Assembly (NCBI GenBank): GCA_021442155.1
Contig: CM038232.1
Coordinates: 58,559,436 to 58,623,435 of the forward strand
Direction of reading: 5' to 3'
DNA: 64,000 bases
Source: Cymbidium sinense
Taxonomy: Eukaryota > Streptophyta > Magnoliopsida > Asparagales > Orchidaceae
The notes under the pieces are model-generated. The model had not been told where the DNA came from. It searched no databases and saw only the letters and a list, made by a program, of their open reading frames with translations. Shown here piece by piece: positions 49,411 through 58,989 of this stretch (position 1 is the stretch's first letter; the number at the start of each line of letters is the position of its first letter). Position numbers and translations under genes: made by a program.

Positions 49411-51059
49411 ATACATGCTTAGGATTTGATGGTTTATTTAGCTAGCCTTTGTTTTGCAAGTGTTAGCTAGATTTACTTTTTCCTATTCATGTAATTTTTA
49501 TAATTAGGATTTTGGAAATGATTGTTATGGGAATTAGGATGAACATTGGTCATAAGATCTCATCTTATGCACCATTTGAAGCCTTTGGAGCATCCACCTT
49601 CTAACCATCCAAAAGAAGGAACCAAAAAAGAAAGAAGAAAAGAAGAATGAAGAAATGAAGATGAAGGCCCCCATAACAAAGAATTCCTTGCTTAATTGTA
49701 ATTAATTCATTTGTAAACCAGGTTGTATGAGGGTATAGCTCAGCTACCCAACTTATTTTTGGGTTTGTGTGGTGGTACTCGACCACAATGGCCTCTTATT
49801 CTTTTACGGTTAGCTTTATAAATTGATTGATGATTTTTTTTAGCTTATGCATTAAGTGGCATCCTTTTCCTAGTTTCTTCCTTGCTTTATGTATGGCCTG
49901 GATGTGGATTAGGCTCTTAGGGAAAAATAAATCTTTTACCAAACTTAATAACTCAAAATTAAAAATAAAGAACTCATAACCTCACCTAAAGCATAGGTTA
50001 AAATCAAGGTAAAAGAATTAGCAACCCCTTAGCAAGATAAGTACTTCATTTATAACATCATGAACAAATGCATATTATTTTCACTCTTGATTAGAGGGCT
50101 TCCACCTTTGCCAGAGAAACTTGGCTTGACCTTTGAGAGGCTTGGAAACACACCTCCTCCCTTCTCGATTTTGGCCAATAATCTCATTTCTCATGCATAT
50201 GAATCCCTGAGTCAAAATGATTGTCCAAAAATGAAATAAAATGAATTGTAGGTCATTTGAAGCATACCCTTACATGATCTAGTCTCTTTAGGGAGTGAGT
50301 TTAAGGACTTAGTCTCTTTCTAAATAAATAAATAAATCAGCATAAAGCATATGACTTGCCTACATGTATTTAAAATCATAGGAGGAGTTATTGGCACCAC
50401 CTGTGGTTGTAAGTCCAAGCTGTCGGGTGGTTTGTCCTCTCTTGTGGAGGCAAACCAAATACCCATTTTCACCTTAGATTTAAGTTGTGCTTTTGACCCT
50501 CGCCAAAGCTCCGTAGATTTAGGAGGTTGTTTCTCCCCTTGGGCCATAAGCATAATCCTCACCTCTAGGCATTTCCATAATCTTGTGGAATCATAAACCC
50601 AAATTTCTAATGTCAAACCGCCTTTCCCATGATAGTATCTCACTTATCTTCTCTTCTTTGGCTTCATAATAACTCCCTCTTTGATCAATCCCATTTGATC
50701 TTCCAAAACTAAACTAATCGATTGATAGTCCTACCTATTGAAATCTTTAAAGACAATGATCATTTACCTTAATTGAGAGTATTCCTAAGGGATCCCATCC
50801 CTTAAGATGTAATTAACTATGGGGGCTTGCCCCTGTAGGGAACTTACGAACTCGATTTAAAATAAACCCTACTTTACTTTTCCATTTAAAGTGCATATGC
50901 AGACTCATTGTCCTTAGGAGTCCTTATTCGAGTGATTAGGTCCATTGTAGGGTGGTGACTTCTATCTTTGAGATAGTACACATCCTCAATGTCATACCCG
51001 ATCACCTTAATAAGAACATCCATCTATGTGGTGTCCCAAAAGGTGTAATATTTTATTCA

Positions 51060-52480
51060 TTTTGATGATCTCATTTGTAGATATGTGGAATGTTATGTCA
51101 ATGATTTGGTTGACAAGAGTAAGAATCAAAGACAACATATAAGTGATTTAAGAGTTGTATTCGATAAAATTCAAAGTTTCAACTTAAAGATGAATCTGCT
51201 AAGATGTGCTTTTGGTGTGACTTCTAGAAAATTCATAGGCTTAACTATGCACCATAGAGGAATTGAAATTAATCTCTCTAAAATAAAAGCAATAATAAAA
51301 ATGCCACTGCTTAAGACATTGATGCAACTACATTCACTACAAGGAAAATTGGCTTACATTAGAAAGTTTAATTCTAATCTTTCAAGAAGATGTCAACCTT
51401 TCATTCGATTGATGAAAAAGGACACACCATTTATATGATATGATGCTTGTCAAGAAGCATTTGATAGCATAAAATAATATTTATTATATCCCCTAATTAT
51501 GGTAGCACTAATAGCCAGAAAGGTGTTCATATTATATACAACAGCCTTAAAAAAATCATTAGGATCTTTGTTAGCTTAGAACAATGAAGAAGATAAAGAA
51601 AATTTCCTATATTATATAAGTTGATGTCTGATAAGAGCCAAAGTAAGATATTCTTCTATTGAGAAGTACTATCTAGCACTGATATTTATTACTCAAAAAC
51701 TGTAGCACTATATGCTATCACATAAAATAACTTTGATATCTAAAATCAACCCTCTTAAATTTTTAATGACTAGATCTACCCTAACTGGTCATTTAGCTAA
51801 ATGGGTAGTCCTATTACTTTAGTTTTATATAACATAGGTCTCACAAAAGTCTATAAAAAAGAAATCTCTGGCAAACTTTCTAGCTGCTCATCACTTACAG
51901 ATAGACTCTCCACTGCATGATGAATTGCTTGATGAACAAATCTTTAAAGTGGAAAAAACTCAATAATCATCAGAATGGGAGCTCTACTTTGATGGGGCTT
52001 CATCAATAAAGTCAACTAAACCACCTAGTTTACCTACAATATTGGTTGGAATTGGCTTAATATTTGTGACACTACGAGGTGGTATTTTTTTGATATTCAT
52101 ATAGTATAACCGAACCTTAAACCAATAATGAAGTTGAATACTAAGCATTAATTATGGGTCTACCAATTTACATGAAAATTAAAAGCTTAATGTTTATAAA
52201 GATTTCAACTCATAATTTGATAAATAATTTGGACTTTTAAGATAAACAAGTTGGAATTGGCGATTTACCATAGGCATGCCTTAAAACTTTTGAAACAAAT
52301 CTATGAAGTGATAATTATAAGGTGTCTCATCGGACAATGGCAAAGCTAGCGCATTAGCTAAATTGGCTAAAGAAATGATAGATCCTTAGGGAGAGCCAAT
52401 TATAATAATAGTCAAAAGCAAGCTAGCATTGGAACCAACCCTCTTGCAAGCCCTTAAAGCTAAAAAAAATTGAGAGATTT
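51060..52480 (+). pseudogene. RT C-terminal part and RNase H domains of e4
   Basis: e4 pol resumes inside the RT palm. The open frame 51085-51438 carries VECYVNDLVDKSK, the YVDD box with its first Asp changed to Asn, then LKMNLLRCAFGVTSRKFIG, HHRGIEINLSKIKAI and LQGKLAYIRKFNSNLS, a good match to the Tat RT palm-thumb. The RT-linked RNase H follows (NFLYYIS, SIEKYYLALIFIT, HYMLSHKITLISK, to about 51770). The second RNase H starts at about 51980 (WELYFDGASSIKS). The upstream part of RT is missing, lost at the junction with LTR E. It is interrupted by many stops. Confidence 0.8.
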
Positions 52481-52539
52481 CAATGATAATAGAAGAACAA
52501 GATTGGTGAGAATTGTTCAACACTTAATTTAAAGGCGAT

Positions 52540-53760
52540 AGATTACCAAAGGATAAATCAAAGGATTATCAAATTTTATGAAGAGCACTATGATATGATC
52601 TTATAAATGATACATTATATCAGCATTCATTCAAACAAATTGTAGTTGTGATTCTTAGTACCATATGAAGCAAAGATGGTGATGGTCGAAGTCCATGAAG
52701 GGTTGTGCGAAGCACACCAATCTGATCGTAAAATAAAAATCAAAATTAAATGAATGAGATGCTATTTGTCAAAAATGGTTTAAGATTACATTGAATATGC
52801 AAAAAATGTTATCAATGTCAAATATATGCAAACACATTGCCTCAACCACCTAATTACTTGCATCCAACAATGGCGTCTTGGCCATTTGGAAGTTTTAGAA
52901 CCCATATAATTGGTCCATTATATTCTCCATGATCATGGGGATAAGTTTCATTTTAGCTTCCACTGATTTCTTCTCCAAATAGGCATAAGAAATTTCATTA
53001 AAAGATGTTAAAGAAGATAATGTAGCAAAAGAGTTTCAAGATAATATTGTCTACCAATTTGGAGTTCCTCAAAGAATTATATTCAATAATGGCATTGTCT
53101 TCATGAATGGAAAAATCTATCGCTTCATTAAGAAATATAAAATAGATTGATGATGTTCTTCAATATATAATCTAAGAGCCAATAGTTTCATAGAAGCATT
53201 CAACAAAATATTTATTAAACTTCTCAAGAAAATTTTCTCTAAAAATAATTGTGAATATCAAGATAAATTAATATAAGTCTTATGGTTATATCATACTATA
53301 CACAAAACTACTACATAAGAAACATAATACTCAATAGTCTTTAGCTCAAAATCAATACTTCCTCTTAAAGTAAAGTTACATTCACTCATATAGCAGTTTA
53401 AAATGAACTTACAATGGAGCAAAGTGTTCAAATATGACTCAAAGAGCTTGAAGCTCTAGATAAAACTCGATTATATACCCAACAAAATCTAAAAATATGT
53501 AGAGCAAGGATGACTTGAGCTCATGACTTCATTGTTTGCCCAAGAAGCTTCAAAGAAAGTGAACTAGTACTGGTATGTAGAAGGCCTATCATTCCACGTT
53601 AATGAGCTAGTGAAAAGTTTGACCCAAATTAGAAAGGATCATATATCATTAAGAAGTATATGAAGGGGGAGCTTATCAATTCATTAAGGCAAAAGGGATA
53701 AGACCTATGCCCCCTATAAATGGACAATATCTCAAGAGATATTATGCATAACTAGTAAAG
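52540..53760 (+). pseudogene. Integrase of e4
   Basis: The zinc-binding part is weak (about 52690-52870). The core is clearer: FQDNIVYQFGVPQRIIFNNG at about 53037-53097, where the second catalytic Asp of 'DNG' is again Asn, followed by MNGKIYRFIKKYKID. About 53170-53220 (NSFIEAFNKIF) matches the region of the catalytic Glu. The C-terminal part includes ELEALDKTRLYTQQNLK and AYQFIKAKGIRPMPP at about 53445-53710, ending with RYYA before the stop at about 53750. No chromodomain was seen, as expected for Tat. It is inactive. Confidence 0.75.
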
Positions 53761-53954
53761 ACATTATGCTTTACAAATGCAAGAGTCAAAAAATTAACTA
53801 TAAATCAATTAACCAAAAGGATACTCTTGGCATAAGTACAGAAGAATATTTTCATCTCAAAGGAAAATTCCCTGTCAATAAGGGTAATTTTATAAGTCTT
53901 ACAATGCAAGAAAAATTCTCCATCAAAGAGAAACTCTCTCCGATTGAAGCTATC

Positions 53955-54600
53955 CTAAACTAAGATCCATCCTACCCAAGGGGCTGGATTAAATCGATCA
54001 TGCCCAAAGAGATCGAATCTAAATTTAAACCAAGATCCATCATACTCAAAGGGGTCAAGTCAGATCAATCATTCTTAAATAGGTTGAATCTAAATTTAAA
54101 CCAAGATCCATCATGCCCAAAGGGGTCCTATCTAACTTTAAACCTAGATCCATCATGCCTAAAGGGGTTAGGTTGGATCCATCATGCCCAAAGAGGCTGG
54201 ATAAGATTTATCATGCCCAAAAGGGCTGAATCTAAATTTAAACCAAAGATTCATCATGCTCAAAGGGATTGGATCAAATCCATCATGCCCAAAAAGGTTG
54301 GATAAGAGTCATCTTGCCCAAGGGTCGAATCTAAAACCAATCATCAGATCCATCATGCTCAAACGGGCTGGATCTAAAATAATTTAGATTCTAACATGCC
54401 CAAAAAGGCTAGATCTAAATCCAAACCTTAGATCTATCATGTCTGAAGGGACTGGATCTAAGCCTAAACTTAAATCCAACAAGTCCATATGGACAAAATT
54501 TAAGTCATAATATAACCAACATACTCAAAGGGGCAAGTCTAAATATAAATTTGGATTCAGTATGATCAAAGGAAGATTAAATCCAAATATGAATTTAAAC
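53955..54600 (+). repeat. Minisatellite after e4 pol (~13 degenerate units)
   Basis: Units of roughly 40-55 bp are built on GATCCATCATGCCCAAAGGG, then GCTGGATC and TAAATTTAAACCAA. Copies are recognisable from 53966 to about 54590 with increasing divergence to the right. A 101-codon frame (54000-54305) with repeated KFKPRS..., IHHAQR peptides is a by-product of the repeat. The position between pol and the 3' LTR is where Tat-lineage elements carry tandem repeats. Confidence 0.82.
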
Positions 54601-54682
54601 TCTGTGAAACTTGAGAAGACTAATCAATGCCTACAAGCGTAAGTAATTTACAAATTCATATATTATTGCTTTTCATAATGCC

Positions 54683-54689
54683 TATAAAA
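54683..54689 (+). promoter_or_regulatory. Possible TATA box upstream of the e4 extra reading frame
   Basis: CCTATAAAAATT lies about 75 bases before the ATG at 54759 (MPPTEPTKEQVW). The spacing is reasonable for a plant promoter, but in AT-rich DNA such a match is weak. Confidence 0.3.
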
Positions 54690-54758
54690 ATTATATTATT
54701 CTCTTATCTAGATTTACTATAGATTTGTTGTAATGTAACCTAAAAAGGGTCATATGAT

Positions 54759-55640
54759 ATGCCTCCTACTGAGCCCACTAAGGAGCAGGTATGGGCCAAT
54801 ATTGAAGTTATGGTCTGCATAATTTAGTCAGATTATAAGATTGGCTATCATGGCATTAAGATATTTTGATTATAAGGGATATTTTTGAGGATTCATTTAC
54901 TCAATCATCACACATTTTACCTCTTGATTCAAAGCTTCAAAAAGGTCATAATCCTACTGATTTGGTGATCAATGTAAAGCTGAGGCACAATCATGATGTT
55001 CCTTTAGAATGTTTCATAAATTTCCTTAGATTTGGGATCATAATGTACTTCAGCCAGTTGTAGATACTGCTCTTCTACAAGCATAGTCAAGCTTTTGGTT
55101 TTCATATATTACATATGAGGCAAAATATTGGTACCCAAAGTTAGTTTTTAGCACACCCTTGCCAGTTGTCAGTGACTACATATACTTGTCACGCCATTAT
55201 TTATAAATGCATGGTGACATCCTCAAGAGCTGGCATATATCACGAAATCTATGCATCACTTTTAGACTAAAGCTTCCTTCCATTTACTTGGATTTTAAGC
55301 AAAGTAAAACATTGAATAAGATCACCAATACTTTCCAAATTGTCTAGCATGAGATGGCAGTCACCTTGGCAGACATGTAGGATATAGCGGGTCTCTCTAT
55401 TATAAGCATTCCCTATGAGGAGTACATTCCTCTAAATCATGAGCTCTTTCATCAACCAACTAGATGACATAGGAGAGGTAGTTATGCATATTCTATAATT
55501 CTCCAACATGCTCTAGCTGACTAGCATAGACTATTCAAAGAGCAGAGATCAAACCATAGGCGACGCAGTTACTCTAAACACATGGTCCAAGAGTTTTCTC
55601 AATTCAATAGTATGTTCACCTCTATGTGTATCTGAAAAAA
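54759..55640 (+). pseudogene. Plant-mobile-domain-like extra reading frame of e4 (decayed)
   Basis: This is a plus-strand coding remnant between pol and the 3' LTR. It may start at ATG 54759. An open stretch at 54866-55063 (DSKLQKGHNPTDLVIN...) is followed, in shifted frames, by YEAKYWYPKLVFSTPLP, VVSDYIYLSRHYL, GDILKSWHISRNLCITFRL, then ITNTFQIV, a stop, HEMAVTLADM, a stop and DIAGLSIISIPYEEYIP (to about 55435). The 'TFxx..xEMxVTLxD...GLxIxG' pattern resembles the plant mobile domain (PF10536) found in retroelements, MULEs and host MAIN-type proteins. No biochemical role is known. Several stops look like single C-to-T or G-to-A changes. The family call is an inference from one motif. Confidence 0.45.
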
Positions 55641-55942
55641 TGAATGAAATAAAACATAATGAAAATTGGACATCCCCGCTTGGGGTTCTGCAGTGCTGCA
55701 ATCACATTGCCTAGGCATTGTTGTCACCTTAAAGAATCTAGAAACTCATATTCAGGGAATAATAGCCCGATTAAATGGCACAGTACTGTAGTGATGTAAT
55801 ATTAATGTCGAAGCACTGTCATGGTAATCTTTAAATTTTAAAATCAAGAAACTGACTTTCCCTGCCCCAGTAATAATAACTATCTAGGGGAGTAATGAGA
55901 ATGGTTATAGAGTGTAAAACTACACCTATAGGGGGAAATTCA

Positions 55943-55952
55943 TTATAAAAAG
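55943..55952 (+). promoter_or_regulatory. Strong-looking TATA box with pyrimidine-rich leader (+)
   Basis: TTATAAAAAGGGGAGAGCAG is followed at +40 by a long CT-rich tract (CTTCTTCTCCCTCTTTCACT, then CACTCTCTCTAG). This is the classic look of a plant TATA promoter with a Y-patch-like leader. There is no obvious open frame downstream. It could be the promoter of an older LTR. Confidence 0.4.
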
Positions 55953-56989
55953 GGGAGAGCAGCCCCCTAAAGTTCTTCTTCTCCCTCTTTCACTCACTCT
56001 CTCTAGTCTTCTAGCTCTGTTCTTACTCTAGATATTTATATTCTGACAAGCACTCATTCTACAACTACAAAAGCAATCTGTTGTCTACTCTAAGTAATAG
56101 ATTTCTAAAAATGTTTCTTTTATGCAAATGTTCTCTCTAAAAGTAAAGTTAAAAGGGTTCCACCATCGATCTTAGATTCAATGAGAAAATAAGTGTCTCC
56201 AGCGAGCTTGGATCTAGAGTAAAAGAATGCCCACTAAGAATATAAATTCTATAATCTTGAATGTTGAAAATCTCCACCATTAAATTTTGTTTCGATGTGA
56301 GAAGAACACCTTCCTTCTATCGATCTTGGATCTGGAACAAAGGAGAAGAGTGTGTTTCACTAAATATGTAAAAATCTTGCACTGCTAAGACATTATGCCA
56401 CTAAATTTTATAAAAAAGTCATTAGAAATCTCCAAGAATTTAGTTCAAAATGGGATTCCTGTCTCGTGGCACCACAGCACTAAGGTATTGTGCAGAGGTG
56501 CTATGCTCTCAAGAATAAAATCTTGATTGCACTATTCCATAGCACTGAAGCACCAAAATCTAGCATCGTGATGCCTTGATCTTGGGTTTTGTATCATTCT
56601 CACGAGCTATAGTGCTGTATTTTAGCACTACAGTGCTAAACACTTAGTTTTCATATATTTAAAATACCACCATAGCGTTGTTCATACAACACCCAAGTGC
56701 TTTATCTTGAAATGCTCCTTTCCATCATGAACTTGGTTTTGCAATGAAATAAAACCCTCTCTCTATTGACCTTAAATCAGAACAAGGGAGAAGAGTGTGT
56801 TTGCTTAAAATATGTAAAAATCTAGCACTGCTAAGGTGTTATGCTGTCAAAATTTTAAATTTTTATGCACTGATAATATAGCACCTAGGTACCAGAATCT
56901 CAAGTTTTGTGCATGAGTTTATCTAATGAGAGTCGTAATCGAAATTAAGTGTAGCTGTTGATCCAAGCAATGAAAAGCTACCCTCTGGT

Positions 56990-57165
56990 ACTATAAATTA
57001 AGCACCATAGTGTTAAACTCGAGTTTTAAGCTTATGTCCTGTAGACTAGTAACACCTAGGAGCCACATTCTAAACCTCATAGTACTATAAATTAAGCACC
57101 ATAGTGCTAAACTCTCAAGTTTTAAGCTTATGTTCTGTAGACTAGTAGTGCCTAGGAGCCACATT
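56990..57165. repeat. ~90-bp tandem duplication
   Basis: ACTATAAATTAAGCACCATA ... TTTTAAGCTTATG(T)CCTGTAGACTAGTA ... CTAGGAGCCACATTCT occurs twice in a row, starting near 56991 and 57082. Confidence 0.75.
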
Positions 57166-57539
57166 CTCTGCTAAGGCGCTACTACTACAATGTTATTTTT
57201 AAGTTAAAAAATTGCAAAATGGAGCTTTTAAAACCCAAATAGAAATACATATACATGGAAATATATAAAGAAAACATTGAAATAAAAATGTCATTATTAA
57301 TAAAAAAATTATTACATTAAAATTTTATAATAAAAAGGAAAAAATACAAAAAATAAAAAAGGGGGAAAACTAGTAATCATAATCATCCTCCTCCACATTT
57401 TATTCGTCTGGCACCTATAGGATACACATGTAAGGCTGATATTGAGGCACCATAAAAAAAGAGGTCTAATTTAGACCTGCAAAACCATAATTCAAACATA
57501 TGAACTAAGACTAAATTAAATTGAGCCATGTAAGAAAAT

Positions 57540-58471
57540 TTCTTCTACTACTGATCCATAAGATAATCAAATTTTCTTTTTAAATCCTCTTGCCTACAAC
57601 TACTCTCACCAACCTGTTTCCTTAAATTTGAGACTTGCTAGCTTATGATCTTGGAAGATGGGGATCGAGGTTGTGAGGCACATAGAACATGGGAGCTTCC
57701 CCACCTCAAACCTTGAACCAAATCCCAATTAACTTTTGAATAAGAACTTATTCATCAGGCTCCCCTAATGCACCCGTCGTAGTGCATAAACCAGAAATAA
57801 GAAAAGGATGACCAAATATCATAGTAGTACTACCCCTAAGCATATTATAAATAGAATTATAAATAATATTCTCTATAATAATTATAAATCTTTGAATATC
57901 AAAATTGAAAATGGCCCTAGCCATGGTCACCTCATTGATATTACCAGTGGGCATCAGTTAGGAAAAAAAAATAATGCCCAGTCTTAGACTTTATTGTTAA
58001 GCCAGTGGTAGGAAAGTTGATAATCTATTTCTCTTGCCATTTCTACTATATATTAGCATTTCTACTAATGAAGAAACCAAAAAATTCATCAAAATCAAGA
58101 TGATTACTTTGATATGAAAATATTGATCATATACAACATTCTATAAATCATAATATGTGTTAATGGCATTACTATCAAAACATACTAATTTTTCCTAAAT
58201 AAATACTTTATTATTCTTGTGCTCCTTTGTTAGAGAAAAATTTTAGCACCACCAGAATGATGCAAGAGGTGTTCTCGTAGGCCCGCTTTTCCCAATCAAG
58301 GTTGTTGATTATTCTCTCCACAGTTTCACCTAAATTATAGAAACTCCTCTCCATAATGAGATACTTGTTGGTGAGAGCATAATGGTACCTCTCCTCCGCT
58401 TTTGAGCTAACAAATCTAACTTTGTCACTAGAAGTCACTCTCCTCTTATTAATGACCCTTTTAAGCGACAT
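57540..58471 (-). pseudogene. Antisense 'putative plant transposon protein' gene of e4 (decayed)
   Basis: On the strand opposite to gag-pol. It starts at ATG 58471 after a CT-rich leader and TATA box. The open stretch 58471-58211 holds SSDKVRFVSSKAEERYHYAL, YLIMERSFYNL and NNLDWEKRA. After one or two frame changes come CFDSNAINTYYDL and PTTGLTIKSKTGHYFF. The open stretch 57954-57748 holds LMPTGNINEVTMARAIFNF, then NMLRGSTTMIF and HPFLISGLC. A polar, coiled-coil-like tail (SNLRKQVGESSCRQEDLKRK) follows to about 57540. The order 'F.S..AE.RY', 'ER', 'W', 'LMPT...VT..RA', 'FP.LI..LC' matches the plant-retroelement domain PF20167. Antisense extra frames at this position are reported for the Tat lineage; their role is unknown. 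There are few lesions compared with pol. Confidence 0.72.
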
Positions 58472-58567
58472 GATTATTTCTCTAAAATGGAAGGAGGTTG
58501 AAAGAGAAAAAGAAGGAAAGCTCTATGGATTACTATTGAATATAAATATGCAACCTAAGGGAGGGGT

Positions 58568-58577
58568 CTATTTATAA
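58568..58577 (-). promoter_or_regulatory. TATA box of the antisense gene
   Basis: The minus strand reads AGCTTATAAATAGACCCCTC, about 100 bases before the ATG at 58471. Between them lies a pyrimidine-rich leader (CTTTCCTTCTTTTTCTCTTT). Spacing and composition fit a plant core promoter. Confidence 0.6.
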
Positions 58578-58739
58578 GCTAGACTTGTAGCATCATAGAG
58601 CTAGCTTCATGTTCTGGAATAAAGGAATAGTGCCACTGCTCACATATACATCAAAGCTCAACTAGTTAAGTTGGTTATTTTACTGACCAAAAAGAGCATT
58701 TATTATCATTAATTATATAAGTGAAAAGTATGTCAAGCA

Positions 58740-58989
58740 TTGATGTAGTGATGTAGCACTTTGACTCAATGCCACAACACTGGTAAAATAGTTTGTCCTT
58801 TCCATTATAAATGTATGTTTATTTGGCAGCTTTTTTGAATTAACTTTTGACTGGTGTTGTGGTGCCATATGATTAGCACCTAGGCCTAAGTCAATTGGTC
58901 AACATAAATACCTATCCCAAGTGCTAAATTAATCGTGCCATAGTGCTACCAAGTGCCTAGGCACCATGTTTCCAGCATCAATGTGTTGT
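58740..58989. repeat. AGTGCTA / CCTAGGCACC motif cluster before the e4 3' LTR
   Basis: GTAGTGATGTAGCACTTTG, GCCATAGTGCTACCAAGTGC and CCTAGGCACCATG resemble the motifs at 55680-57190, so these motifs flank the antisense gene on both sides. No polypurine tract is recognisable at the LTR edge. Confidence 0.4.

Larger units (their letters stand above)
43539..51059 (+). repeat. Unit E: complete 7.5-kb solo LTR inside e4 pol
   Basis: It starts TGTTGACCTCATTTTTGAG at 43539; the end is near TATTTTATTCA at 51059 (uncertain by about 20 bp). It contains all blocks in order: a, b (44600-45840), c with palindrome (45996-46014), d (46800-47900), e (TTGCATGTGCTGGCTAAAG, about 48021), one f (48430-48535), g (about 49095-49170), h (49277-49410), i (GTATGAGGGTATAGCTCAGC, about 49726), j (about 49897), k (50090-50210), l (50340-50600), m (TATGGGGGCTTGCCCC, about 50818), n (ATTCGAGTGATTAGGTCC, about 50927) and o. 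No gag or pol lies inside, so it is a solo LTR, presumably left by recombination between two LTRs. Confidence 0.75.
55641..57190. repeat. Region rich in AGCACTxTAGTGCTA motifs and partial duplications
   Basis: No coding sequence was recognised. Near-palindromic phrases of the type AGCACTACAGTGCTAAA and GCACCTAGGCACC recur (about 55685, 55780, 56470, 56600-56640, 57010, 57090). CTATCGATCTTGGATCTGGA-like phrases occur at about 56165, 56315 and 56765, two of them followed by AGAAGAGTGTGTTT. An 80-bp stretch is duplicated at about 56990-57075 and 57080-57165. Confidence 0.55.

Noticed and set aside
54000..54305. 101-codon frame with a repeating peptide
   Set aside because: It reads straight through a non-coding minisatellite whose units are not a multiple of three throughout, so the peptide periodicity is accidental.
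53955..54600. CRISPR-like regular repeats
   Set aside because: Units are adjacent and degenerate without unique spacers. The context is a plant retrotransposon 3' region.
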